A stretch of DNA of 64,000 bases from Vespula vulgaris (taxonomy: Eukaryota > Arthropoda > Insecta > Hymenoptera > Vespidae): contig NC_066591.1 in NCBI RefSeq assembly GCF_905475345.1, forward strand, positions 357,501 to 421,500. The letters are read 5' to 3'. The translations under genes and the position numbers were made by a program. The notes beneath the pieces are model-generated. The model made no database searches and had not been told where the DNA came from. It was given only the letters and a program-made list of their open reading frames with translations. Below, one piece after another: positions 1 to 11,476 of this stretch. Each line of letters starts with the position of its first letter. Position 1 is the stretch's first letter.

Positions 1-627
1 TAGGTTTTCTCTACTACGGGCTAGGACGACCGACAACCTTCCCTTTACCGAATCGCCGGGGAATGGATCCCTACTTATCGTTCCACCACGCCGCTGGCTA
101 AAGAAAAACACTCGAGAAAAATGATTACGTTCGATCGTCTACGATCGCAGCTGTTCGTTTCTTTACCGCTTTAGGCTGATATTCTAAGAGGTTTATATTA
201 TCGACTCTTTCAAGGAATACATAACAGAGTACTTTGTAAACAATCACATAAAAGTTTCACTTTGAGTTTTACCTATTGAATTGAATTTCGCTCATTTTCC
301 GATACTAAAATAGACTTACAATTTTATTAGATTTAAACATATTTAATATTATTCGATTCGATTTGCATCTATCTTAATTTCCGCAGTTATTGCGAAGAAA
401 GCTTTATTTGTAACAATGAAAAGTTATTTCCTTTCTTCTCTTGCAACGTTATATACATACGTAATAACGATAAGAAACATCCTTGATAATGAGCTTCCGA
501 GAGGGCGAGGTCACAGAGAATAGCCGTTCTTCAATATCGGGTTTCATTCCGTCTAAACATCCCTGGTATCCCGTAGTTTAATTTGATTCTCGAAAACATC
601 CTCGATCTCTGCGCGTTTCTCATTACT

Positions 628-639
628 CTCTGTCTCTCT

Positions 640-676
<37 letters not shown>
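628..676. repeat. (CT)n microsatellite
   Basis: This is a nearly pure CT tract. It is one of several in the first 5 kb, with others at about 1102-1143, 1726-1766, 3337-3367 (GA sense), 4018-4037 (GA sense) and 4196-4222. GA/CT tracts of this kind can bind GAGA-factor-like proteins near insect promoters, but they are also simply common. Confidence 0.9.
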
Positions 677-679
<3 letters not shown>

Positions 680-1100
680 TTCTGACGAGTTTGCGCGAGC
701 ATCTCGTTGGCGTCGAAAAGAAATTCACCAACACCGCTATATAGTCTATAACGGAATAGCAGTCGTCTCGTTTTAGAATGTGGGGATTTAATTAAACGAC
801 GAAAATCAGAAAATAAGGAGATGAGTAAAAGAAGACTAAAAGGAAGAGAAAGAAGACGAAGAAATAGAAGACGCGCGGCTTCATAACGAGAACGCAAGAA
901 GAGAAGAGAAAAGAGGAGAGAAGAAGGCAAAAGGGGCTGGTTCGGAGGGTGGTGGAGCCCTTTCGTTCGTTTCGCACCCATCCATCGATCGATAATGCGA
1001 TCCGGCAAGGGTGCACCGAACGAATCGGAGAAATAAGGGCTGCTTTCTCCAATGTTGGCTGGTGCTCCTCTAACAGGAGTCTGGGAGAGGGGAACCAACT

Positions 1101-1143
<43 letters not shown>

Positions 1144-1625
1144 GTTTTTCTCGACTCCACCCTCACCTGTCGGCTAGCACGGACTAGGAAGGTGGAGTAT
1201 ATGCGGCAACGGGCCATCCAGCGCCGGCACCAGCAGCAAGGTTACTCACTTTCCCCGTGCGTACTACCGATTCCTGCGTGAGTACTCGCGCGCGAGCGCA
1301 CACTCCCACAGTAGGATCAGGCTTAGGTGTATGCACGCCTGCCTACTACCGTTCCTCGCGATTACTTGCTAGGATACGTGAGAGAGGAAGGGAAAGAGAG
1401 TAAGTGTAAGGCTGTGTAAGAAAGAGAGGGAGAGTAAACGAGGGTGAGTAAGAGAGAAAGAGAGTAGTTCGCGTTCCAGCGAGAGGAGACGCGAAAAGCT
1501 CGCTCCATAGACACCACCACTGGAAGCAGTAACGAGGGAGAGGGAAAGGGAGAGAGAACGGCCGCGGTGGCTGTCGGCTACGGTGGTAGCGATAACCATA
1601 GAGGGGTCGCAGATCGATGGAGCAG

Positions 1626-1665
1626 TGACGTCACAGGGTGCGGGAAGCTGCGTCTCCATGGTGAC
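1626..1665. promoter_or_regulatory. CRE plus RFX X-box-like palindrome cluster
   Basis: TGACGTCA, a perfect cAMP-response element, sits at 1626-1633. It is followed 18 bases later by GTCTCCATGGTGAC at 1652-1665, which resembles the RFX X-box (GTNRCC, short spacer, RGYAAC) with one off-consensus base in the second half. The surroundings are CpG-rich. A CRE next to an X-box is a recurring promoter arrangement, so this may be a promoter or enhancer, possibly of the bHLH gene 4.3 kb downstream. No transcript evidence is available. Confidence 0.4.
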
Positions 1666-1722
1666 CGCCAACAGACCCGGCCGCTCTCCTCTCTATCTTT
1701 TGCTCTCTCTCTCCCGCTCCAT

Positions 1723-1725
<3 letters not shown>

Positions 1726-1766
<41 letters not shown>
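1726..1766. repeat. (CT)n microsatellite, longest in the window
   Basis: This is an uninterrupted CT dinucleotide tract of about 40 bases just downstream of the CRE/X-box-like cluster at 1626-1665. It accounts for the Ser/Leu-rich spurious frames across it. Confidence 0.9.
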
Positions 1767-1770
<4 letters not shown>

Positions 1771-3338
1771 GTTTCTCCCCTCCCTTTTTCTCTCTCTTAC
1801 TATAGACCGACCAACGGGCTTGAAATTTTATTAAATTTCATTTCTGCCCGCTACATCTCTCCGTTTCTTTTCCTCTCTCTCTCTCTCTTTCCCGCTCTCT
1901 TTTTCTTTCTCTCTCGGTCTTTCTCGCTACCGACTCTTCTTTCCTTCCCCCACGTCTCTTTGTCCTTTCGAGCTTCTCGTTCCACCTCTCTTTCTGTTTT
2001 CTCTATCTTTGTCTCTCGTTTTCTCCTTCTCTTCCTACCTTTACACGATAAGCTCGTGCTCGCTCGCTCCCGTATTCTCGCTTCTCCACCTCCCGGTTTC
2101 TCGTCCCTTTCCATGGCGCTTTTACGCACGAGAAGAATGCACGTTCTGCTGTTACACCGAGCAAAAGGAGGAAAACAAGAATACGAGCGCGATTATAACG
2201 ACGAAAAGATATAGAGAATATATATTTGGCGTTAATTAGTAATTCTCCCTTTTACGTCGTAGCCGTTTCCCGATTTTGTCGATGGACGATATTGCAAATG
2301 TCGAGTCGTTTTCCCTTTCCGTATGACAACGATCGATCTCTCTAATGTTAGGTCGGATCAGTTATTGACACTCGTACTATCAAGATACGCTATGTCGATT
2401 ATAAATAACGATGTTGTCAAGATCGACGATCCAATTTGAAATTTATTTAAATTGTATCATATCCGAGAAATAAATGAAAATAAATGATATAAAGGATGAA
2501 AATGGTACAAAAATGATCTCATAGAGATACCCACAGACAGCAAAGGGAAAATGATTTTGATAAAAAAAGAAAAAAAAAAATACGTAATTAAAGCAACAAA
2601 GAGAAGATGGGTTATCAGCCCGGTATCATCGATTAAAGCTTCCGACATCCGTTATGATCCTCTCTCGTTTTCCCGGGAAGTTAGACCGCCCGTTCTTGGT
2701 TCGTTCTCTTTTTTCTTATCGTTGTTCTATCGAACGGTTTAGCAATTCTTTTCGAATAGACACGCCTTACTCGCGAGACTGATTTTAAATTAAGAAGATC
2801 TTGTGATAGATCGATCGTACTCCAAAGCTTTTGTAAATCTTTTTTACGTCTTATCGTAATATCATATTTAAATTCACAGAATATTTTTATTAACGCAACG
2901 AAAAGGATTTTAACATGGAATCTCGAACGTTTTCCTTTGAACGGAAATGACGAAATCAGCGGATAAAGTTATACGCAGGGACGAAACGAAGAAATTCGAT
3001 AGAATCCATCGGATATGATTTTAATACATTGTCGATCGAGAGAAACTTTGATAGACGGGATAAAAGCAAAATCCGTACGATCGAATTTACGAGATACTCG
3101 TATACCGAGAGACGATGTAACGCTTCGTAACAACCAAGAATGGTTCAATTCCGAATTTATTAAAGACATCTTTAAAGGCCGTTCATGCATTTAATATTAT
3201 AACACGTTCGATTCTTGACTAATTATATCCATAATGATTTCGACACTGACCCATCGAGGATATCGCAATAATTTTTGCGACCACTGTACCTAGAGCTCGC
3301 TTCATGGGCAGAACGTTGAAGGGAGTACAGGAAGATCC

Positions 3339-3371
<33 letters not shown>

Positions 3372-3647
3372 GCACCTAGAATGAAAAAGGAAAAAGCATA
3401 CACGCGTAGACTCGCACTAAAGTGAGAAAAAGTGAGGAAGAAAGGTAGACGGAGAAAGAGAGAAAAATAGAGGCGTCTGTGGCTGGGCTTGATGGAGGAA
3501 TATAAGGGAGAGAGCGAGAGAGAAAGAGAGCTGTTGCCGCTCGGTGAGTTGCCCGGTGAGGGGGTGTGTTTGGTCCGGGAACTCACGGTGATGCTGTATT
3601 GATCCGAGTGCACGAGCGGAGCTAAAGTAAGCCGAGGCTGGTAGAGC

Positions 3648-3661
3648 GTTGCCTTGGCAAC
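3648..3661. promoter_or_regulatory. perfect RFX-type X-box
   Basis: GTTGCCTTGGCAAC is a perfect inverted repeat with a 2-base centre and matches the RFX consensus. RFX factors drive ciliary and sensory-neuron genes in animals. The site lies in a GC-richer island about 2.3 kb upstream of the bHLH start. Which gene it serves is unknown. Confidence 0.45.
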
Positions 3662-5931
3662 TCCGTCCCTCATCCCTCAGGACTTTCCAGCGGTCGGACC
3701 AACCCTTCGTACCGAAAACCACCCCCGAAGCACCCTTCTCTCTCTTTCTCTCACGCTCTCTCGTTTCGTTATCTTCTCTTCTTTCCATCTTTCTCAACGC
3801 TTTATCAACGACTCTTTCCTACGTAGGCCGATCTAGAGGTGTTAAACGCAAGGCGTACGCAGAAGAGACGCACACCATCTAAGGAAAATCACACCTACAC
3901 GCGCATGCACGAGCCATGCACAAACGCGTTATATACTTTTTCCGGAATTGCCCCTTCCAGAATTCTTCGATACGCAGTCTTTCTTTTGGTTTTACGGAAA
4001 TAATCTCATCTCCAAGAGGGAGAGAGAGAGAGAGAGAAAACACGATAAGCCAACCCCTACTCGGTCGTCCTACGTGAAGGCTAGCAGTCTCCACCTTCGC
4101 GTTTAGGTACGCGACGTTGCTCGCGGTTCTTCTCCTCCCACATGGGCCACCACGCCGTCGTACCCTGTGTGTTACGTCGCAATTGGCTTCGAGCAGCTCG
4201 CTCTCTCTCTTTCTCTCTCTCTTTTCTTTATCCTTAATCCAGCCCTTTTTTCTTTCCCTCCCTTCCTCGCGATTATCCGGCCACCTCTTCTTTTGATATA
4301 ATGACGAAAATCTTATAAACGATCGTTGTCGTGTTGTGGAACAAGCAAGAGATAAAGTTTCACGAAATTTCAAATTATGTTCTCCTCAGCTTCGTCATGA
4401 TTAAAATGACTAACAAGGAATATTTTGTCGAATTCTAATAAAATTTATGATGCTGTAAGCTAAAAATAGAATCGTAAAAAAGCGTTGCTCGGGTACAAGG
4501 AAATATCATAGAACATACTCGTTACGAATGACGACCCCTCGACCGTCTCGTACGCGACAGATGCAACGAACAATATGGCTCGGTTTAACGCGAGACCCGT
4601 CGGTTTTGATTCCAGCATTATTATGCCGACGAGGCGATCAGGTATAACGCACAACGGAATGCGTCAGCTGTCGATCCGCTCGTCGTCCTCGTTACAACTG
4701 TCTCCTCTTCTAGCCCTACATCGTTCCTGCAAATTGATATGTCATGTTACCGCACGTCGTCCTATATCCTGTTTCCCAATATTAAATACCTTCGCGAAGT
4801 ATAATAAATCGAGCCACTTTAGTAATTCTTTCGTTTTTATCGGAAAATTTCACAAAGGATTAAAATTGAGTTCGACGATAAGCATCGACTTGCGCGATTC
4901 TACATCGAACCTGACCCGACCTGAGTCCTTTTTCCAACGCGTGAAAATAATATCTTTTATATCTCTGAGCCGAAAAAGTTAAGACGCATGTTCTACGTAA
5001 AAAATTTCATTCGCAGGAAAGAAGAAAATCGATCGATTTTGTCGAAACTTCTCTTTCGAAATTAAAAGGCGGGAAGAGTGGATCGAAATTTTTTTTGCGT
5101 CCATGTATCCAAAGGGTAAACGCGACAGATGTTTCGCGACCTTGAAAGTTGTACAAACACGCGACAGAGTTCGCCAGGTATTGGTCCACCGCAGCATCTC
5201 TCGACTACGATTCTCTCTTCAGGAGAATCGACGAACTAAAACGGGGTAGTTTTGGACGCAACCTCTGCGCAGGACGTTCCAAACAATAAACGCGTGCGTG
5301 CTCGCGAAAACGGTATCGCTACGTTTTCGCAGAATAATTTTCGTTAAAAAAGAAAATTCTCCTCCTATCGATACTCCATTCGGAGAATCGTAATGCGAAA
5401 AGCGACCGTACGATCTCATAGATAAGAAGAACAATCGAATCGAGAGAGAAGGATATTTTTGTCAAGGATCTAAGCAGGGCTGTCGCGTGTCCTTCGACGA
5501 AAATAAAATGGCAGTGATTTGCGGCGTTGATCACAGTCGAGATGAGTGACGTTAACCCTTAAAGGGGCATGATACTCTAGGAGAATATTTCTAAGAGGTT
5601 CCATCGTACGTTTTATTTTGTAGAAAAGAGAGAAAAAATAAAAGGAGAAAGTGTAGAATTCGTTTTGCGCTAAGATGGCTTACTACGCTCTCGTACGGAA
5701 AAAATATTGCTGACTTTGTTCTCGTAATAAGAAGAGTTCGAGGATCCTGCGCGGTCGCACATGACGGGAAGGCGAAAAGAAAAATAGTCGGTAAGTTTAA
5801 CGGTATTTTATCGATCACGTTAGGTCCCGTGACGAACGATTCGTTCGATCGTGTGAAATTACACGGACGTAATATTCGTAGATAAGAATATTCGTTGTCA
5901 AGATCGAGGAAAGTCTCGGCTCTTAGGAGAG

Positions 5932-7102
5932 ATGAGGTCGTACGACGGGGAGAGCAGTTCGACCGAGGACGACGACCGTAGAGAAAGTATACCTTCCGAA
6001 GCTCATTTACAGCAAGGATCCTGGCAACGTTCCGCGTCTCATCCTACGTGGGCTTGGGAACATCGTGCTGCTGTAAGTAGACAAGCGTGTTACTCGTTTC
6101 GACACGTTATAGGCATTTACGTCTGACGTTTAACAGCATCCATTGGCTCCACCGTCGGCGGCATCCCTCGAGTCTATGTACTCCGCACCGGGAGTGTCTC
6201 ATCCGAGCGTTTCCGGTCCACCAACGAGTTACTCGAGCACCGAACATCCAGCGGCGGCAGCGGCAGCAGCGGCGGCAGCGGCGGCGGCACAGGCTGCTCC
6301 AGGACGAAGGACTCCTTTGGGGGCCGTAGGTCTCGGTGGATTTTATTTTCAACAGCAACCACAACCGCACGCTTCCTCGAGCGCTTTGTCCGACGAAAAT
6401 AGGCCCGATCACGAGAGGTAACGAACGGGAGAGACTCCTTTTTACCTTCAAAGCGATCGAAACGATCATACGGCGTTGCACGACCTTTTACCTCTTTCAC
6501 CGCAGACCCGGAGCATCCAGACTCAATTGCCCGCCAAAATCAAAAACCACCCGTCAGGGGAAAAGCGTTCGATTGAATATAAATGCGAGGGAACGCAGAA
6601 GAATGCACGACTTGAACGACGCTCTGGACGAACTTCGTTCGGTCATTCCTTATGCTCATAGTCCGTCCGTAAGGAAACTTTCGAAAATTGCCACCCTTCT
6701 GCTGGCGAAAAATTATATTTTGATGCAGGGTAATACTTTTCCAATCGATAGAAACCGAATGACGTTTACTATATTAATTCACTATACGTACGAATGACGA
6801 AACTAATCGCGAGACGATTTATATTACTCTTTTATAACCGAGAAGCCAGACCAAACGATATGGAAATTTTAGGAAACGCGCTAGAAGAATTAAGAAGAGT
6901 AATAGCCGTCTTACAATCGCCCCATGCTCACACCACGGCTTTACCACCTACACCCGTCTCCTACGATCTTCTTCAAGGATTCCCTGGGAAATTGTTTCAA
7001 GGCGTTCAGGAGATGCAAGGGCTTCCTGCAGGTGATCCACAAGTTGTAACGTCAGGCGGCCCGCCCACCGACGCTACCGTTGCCAGTGGAGAATCGAATT
7101 AA
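5932..7102 (+). CDS. Oli: Olig/BHLHE22-family bHLH transcription factor (Oli)
   Basis: Predicted exons are 5932-6072, 6137-6417, 6506-6729 and 6873-7102. All phases join, giving about 291 residues. The bHLH domain spans residues 163-222. Its basic region reads NINARERRRMHDLNDALDEL, and helix 2 includes KIATLLLAKNYILMQ, the signature of the BHLHE22/BHLHE23/Oli branch of Olig-related factors. The last junction splits the Gly codon in MQGNALEELRR. N-terminal to the domain are an acidic Ser/Glu/Asp start and a run of about 13 alanines (6251-6289), common in repressor-type factors. The family binds E-boxes in the nucleus and acts in neuronal specification; Drosophila Oli is expressed in motor neurons. 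The start at 5932 was chosen as the first Met of an open exon. A possible acceptor just upstream suggests further 5' untranslated exons. Confidence 0.9.
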
Positions 7103-8487
7103 TATTTTTTTAAACTTTCCTCGACTCTTTCATAGACATATACATACATTAATACGTGCGATCATTGATCGATCGAGACAAAATTCCCTACGTAAATTAG
7201 GTTTCGTTTTGATATATCGAAATGATCTTTCGACTCGCGCGAACAAGTTGATCTCTTTTAGAAATATAAATTGAAAAAGTAGCAACTATATAATATGATG
7301 TAAGATTAAGCGAACGAAAGTATTAGATGATAAGTTTTAATCGTTAGACGAGTAAAACTCTAACGCAAAATCTCACGAGAGAAGATCTATAATTCTTCTT
7401 GGATTTCGCTCTATGTAAGCGCAGATAATTTTTCAACGATGTTCGTTCAAAAATTGTTAAGGAATGATCGAGAGCACACCGAGGGTTGGGTTATACTATC
7501 GTTGATAGCCTTAAGAAGAAAGTTAGCGAAAGTATTATTAATTAAGAGTAAGAAGTATTTTCTAGTCCATGAAAACCTAATCGAGCAATAAGATGACGTG
7601 CGTGATTTGGTCTCTCTCGTCGAGGGACGATAAAATCATGCAGGACGATAAACGAAACTTTAAAGTCCAGCCTGCAACATGATAGTCAATATAGGATGTG
7701 ATATATGTCGAGGTATTCCAGTCATAGAGTACATAAAGATATTAAATATTCATATACATACATATATATATATATATATAAAAATGCATAAATATATTTA
7801 ATAATTTAAAGGAGCAGTCGGTTTACAGCTTATTTATATACGTAATATACTTACTAAGAGTCTATCGCATATATCGCGCCAAAGGATGAATCTTTTTATC
7901 AATATCGTAAAATTAGCGAGCGATAGCGAAAAAAAAAAAATCCTTGTCTACGAATTTGTTATAGAAATCTTCATTAAACGGCGTAATAAAGTATACAATA
8001 AAAGAGATTCGTATCTATAGAGACAAGTTGCTGGATCGCAAAGATCCGTCGGTAAAATCGATCTTATATGAAAAAGAAATGTCTACCTTACCGACGCGTC
8101 TCCACCACGGAGCGACACGTAGTTCGACCGTCGACTCGCGATTGGCGCAACAGCGGAACGAAGAATCTCTACGTTCTTTTCTAGCAAGGAACAATCATCG
8201 CACCTGGCAAGATGTGACCTTTTCGTAATGTTACAGTTGAATAGATTGGCGCGAACCAAACGTAGGCACAGTCGAGCTCGGTCCATGCATATCCCTCGAT
8301 CGTCGATGCTCGTAGATCGATCCCGAGGAGAGAAAAAACGAAGGTACGTGTCGCGCAACGACGATCCACGCCCACGCAAAAATTCTCGCCTAAAGGAAAA
8401 CGATCTGCGCTGGGTACTTTTCAAGTGGTCTCGCGCGAGCGTTTCAAACGTTTCGAGTGTTTCGCCGTCAGAGGACTCTGTCCTTCT

Positions 8488-8500
8488 CACCTGTCACCTG
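8488..8500. promoter_or_regulatory. tandem CACCTG E-boxes
   Basis: CACCTG occurs twice, seven bases apart, and a related ACCTG follows a few bases later. CAGGTG/CACCTG is bound by Snail/Scratch/ZEB zinc fingers and by several bHLH dimers. The site lies 1.4 kb downstream of the Oli stop codon. Confidence 0.25.
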
Positions 8501-11442
8501 AATTTTTACCTGTGGCTCCTCCGCTTTCGACCAATCGGACGTTCGACCCTGGGCCCTGCCGTCCCCCACTCCTCGACCTACTGCAGCCGTCCCCGAGCAC
8601 GAAGCCTATACGTAGTTCAGAAATTCCTGCACCGCAAGCGCGAAACGATCATCCATTATAGCGTTCCCACGCTTCTCTCCTTCGATCGCGATCCGTGTAA
8701 AGTGTGAATCTTCTGGGGGAAAAAAGAGGAATCGTCGAGGAATCGTTCGGGCGGATCGAGAAAGAAGGTGAGTCGATTAGTACGTAGCTGGATGAAAAAT
8801 CATTGGGGCTTGGTAGGTCGAGGACCGATCGAGAAATCGGCTACTCGATCGTGGTTGGTCGGATCGGTAGAGGTCGTTTCTTCGAAATGGCCTCGGTCGA
8901 CCCCGAGGACTCCGTTCCTTCCTTGGCGACGCCAAGAAAGGATATTCGTTCGGCTCGGAAACAACCAGGGCACCTACTGACGCGTCCCTTATCTTATCGT
9001 CCCAATTCATACGCCCTTCTTTCTCGAACAGTCTTTCCAATTCCTTATCTTATACGAGGTGTCTTTTTTAGCTCCTCTACTACTTCACAACAACTCCGTC
9101 CAGGTCGAAGCAAATCACGTCAGATTTCGAACGGCATCGCTCCGTCGATAAAACCAGCGCGTGATAAATCGTATATTATTCGAAAAGGAAGGAGGAACGT
9201 GGGTGAAAATCCAGATCGATTTTGCGTCGACGCGAAAGCACGAATCATTGACGCTGATGCGGCCAGTCGAACGGTACGCGGATAAGAAGCTATTAATATA
9301 TTTTTGCGTCGACGATGGAATTTGTGGCGCGATTAAATTTATCTGTTGTCTATCCGTATACGATTTTTGCGAACAGACGTTTGCTGCTCTTTTTTCCAAT
9401 GCTCGATACCAATAAGAATGACTCTTCGATGTTGCTCATCCTCGGGATGTGAGATCCGTGCCTTATCAAGAGACACGATATGAAAATCCCACTGCGTCGC
9501 GAGTTTTCACCTTCTCTTTCCTTCCGTTCTTGCTGATCGATCGAGAAAACGTTCATAAATATTTTCATTACCGTTTCCTCGAACTAATTTTCCTGTCGTC
9601 GCGATTACATTATCGAACGTCGAGCGATATCTCTTGTTTCTTCTTGCTCTCTCTTATATCTCTCTCTATATATGTCCTTCTGCCAAAGATCTCACGCGAG
9701 AGTGTTCGCGCTCGTAGAAGGACGAGCAACGACCGAAAGGTTCGGTTACTCGCCAAGGTGTCGATCATCGATAGTCTTTAACGAGACACTTCTCGAATGG
9801 CGAGGGTCAATTGTTTCAGCTACGATCGCACGTGACGAACGATCGCGCTATAACTCCTGCATTTTTATACGCGAACATGCGACGATCGGAAATGATCGTA
9901 AACGAGCATTGAAAAAATAAACAGGTATCTACGTAAATCTATTGACAGAGAGACGCCGAGATATCAGGAATCTTCGACTTCTCTTCGCGCTCTCCATAAT
10001 TTATATCCTCGCTCGTACACGACGGAGCAAACAACCAATTCCACGATAACAACAAACTCCTCGTACGCGTTTCTATCAAACATAAATATTAATATCTCTC
10101 TAGAGTAAATCTATTTTCGACTCGGTGATGTTCTTTGCTTTTCCTTCGCGACATGCATTGTCAGCGTTGTCGCTGGCGAAACGATTATTTCACGCACGTG
10201 GTAAACGAGATATAAACGTTTAACGATCGCTCCTTAATATCGACCTTTCATTTACGCTATTTACTTCATTGACGTCAGCGTCGAACGTTTTCGAACGAGC
10301 AAAGATAAATTCTTTGCCCTTAGATGGACATTATCGAGTTGGTTGCGCAATAGCAAGGTCAGTGTCCAGAGAGCGTTGATCTATTTTTAAGCGTGGAAAG
10401 CGCAGTCCGAAGCTTCTCCTGCAACTCGACACAACCGGGATCGAGGTTGCGAAATCGGTCGAGCTCGCGAGGAATGACGGTCAAGGTGCCGGCGTAAACC
10501 TTCCATTGTGTGTGCCATCGCACGAAATTGATCGTCGTGCGTACAGGATGTACGCTCGCCGCCTAAAAATAGATAATTACTTATTCGGACATAGAGCAAT
10601 TCTTCGAGATAACGAAGATCTTTATCGCCTTCCACGACTAATAATTTTCCTTTTCTACGTTCGAAGAAGAAGGAGAAATTTTCAAACGCTATATCCGAGC
10701 TCGTCACGTCGTGTATCGGCTTGCGAGTCAAACTCAGACGGTCGGCGCCAACCGACTGTTTTCCTTTAAAGCGAAAGAATTCCAAAGGCCTCGGTGACAG
10801 TAGCCTCCGTTCCCTTCCTTCTTTCGTATCTCTCCGCGTATACTCTGTTACCTGACTTTTATATCTTTCGAGGGACTACGAACGTATTTACGATGGTCCA
10901 CGATCTTTTCCGACCATCCTTTCCTTTCTTTCTTTCACTCCGAGCTCGGAATATTTCTATCCGGTGGCTTTCGAAAGAGAACTATTGCGTTGTTTCGAGC
11001 TCGCAACGATTTTCTTCCCGTCTCGGAGCTTCCATCGGTGATCATCGAGCTTGGCTCTCTCGAACGTTTGCGAGGGAATGAATACAGAGTGGAAGAGCCG
11101 GTTCTTCGCGAGTCGAACGTTGAATCGCGCATTCCGCCACTATTACTCTCTATTGTCGAGTTCGTTGTCGAGACTAGAAGAGACATACGGATCGTAGAAA
11201 TTAATCTGAGAGCGTAACTCGTTGACCCGCCTTAAGATTCCATATCTAAATTGCGATCTACGTAACATTTATTTATAAGGATCGCAATACGATCCTCGTG
11301 TTTGTATCCCAGTGCCGTATTCGTTCGCGTTGTTTTCGATTATCGAGTAAATATTACGTAAATCGTACCAATCGTATACGTATACGATTTCGCTCTTAAA
11401 CTAACGATAGGTCTTGCGTAATATGTATTTTGTTTATAATCC

Positions 11443-11476
11443 TCGCCGTCGTCGTCGTCGTCGTCGTCGTCGTCTG
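11443..11476. repeat. (CGT)n trinucleotide repeat
   Basis: A short CGT/GTC triplet tract of about ten units in non-coding DNA. Confidence 0.85.

Larger units (their letters stand above)
1..5931. other. gene-poor CT/GA-rich region upstream of Oli
   Basis: I see no supportable coding gene here. The long open frames on either strand in 0.5-4.4 kb are translations of CT/GA microsatellites (Ser/Leu or Arg/Glu runs). The region mixes GC-richer islands (about 0.95-1.7 kb and 3.5-4.2 kb) with AT-rich stretches. It contains CRE and X-box-like palindromes, annotated separately, and one DRE-like TATCGATA at 5366-5373. The bHLH start codon at 5932 is preceded by a possible splice acceptor (ctcttag, ending near 5926). 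The promoter and 5' exon of that gene may therefore lie within this region. This is inference. Confidence 0.5.

Noticed and set aside
531..2214. Long frames on both strands rich in Ser/Leu or Arg/Glu
   Set aside because: They are translations of CT/GA microsatellites, with no start context, splice structure or family similarity.
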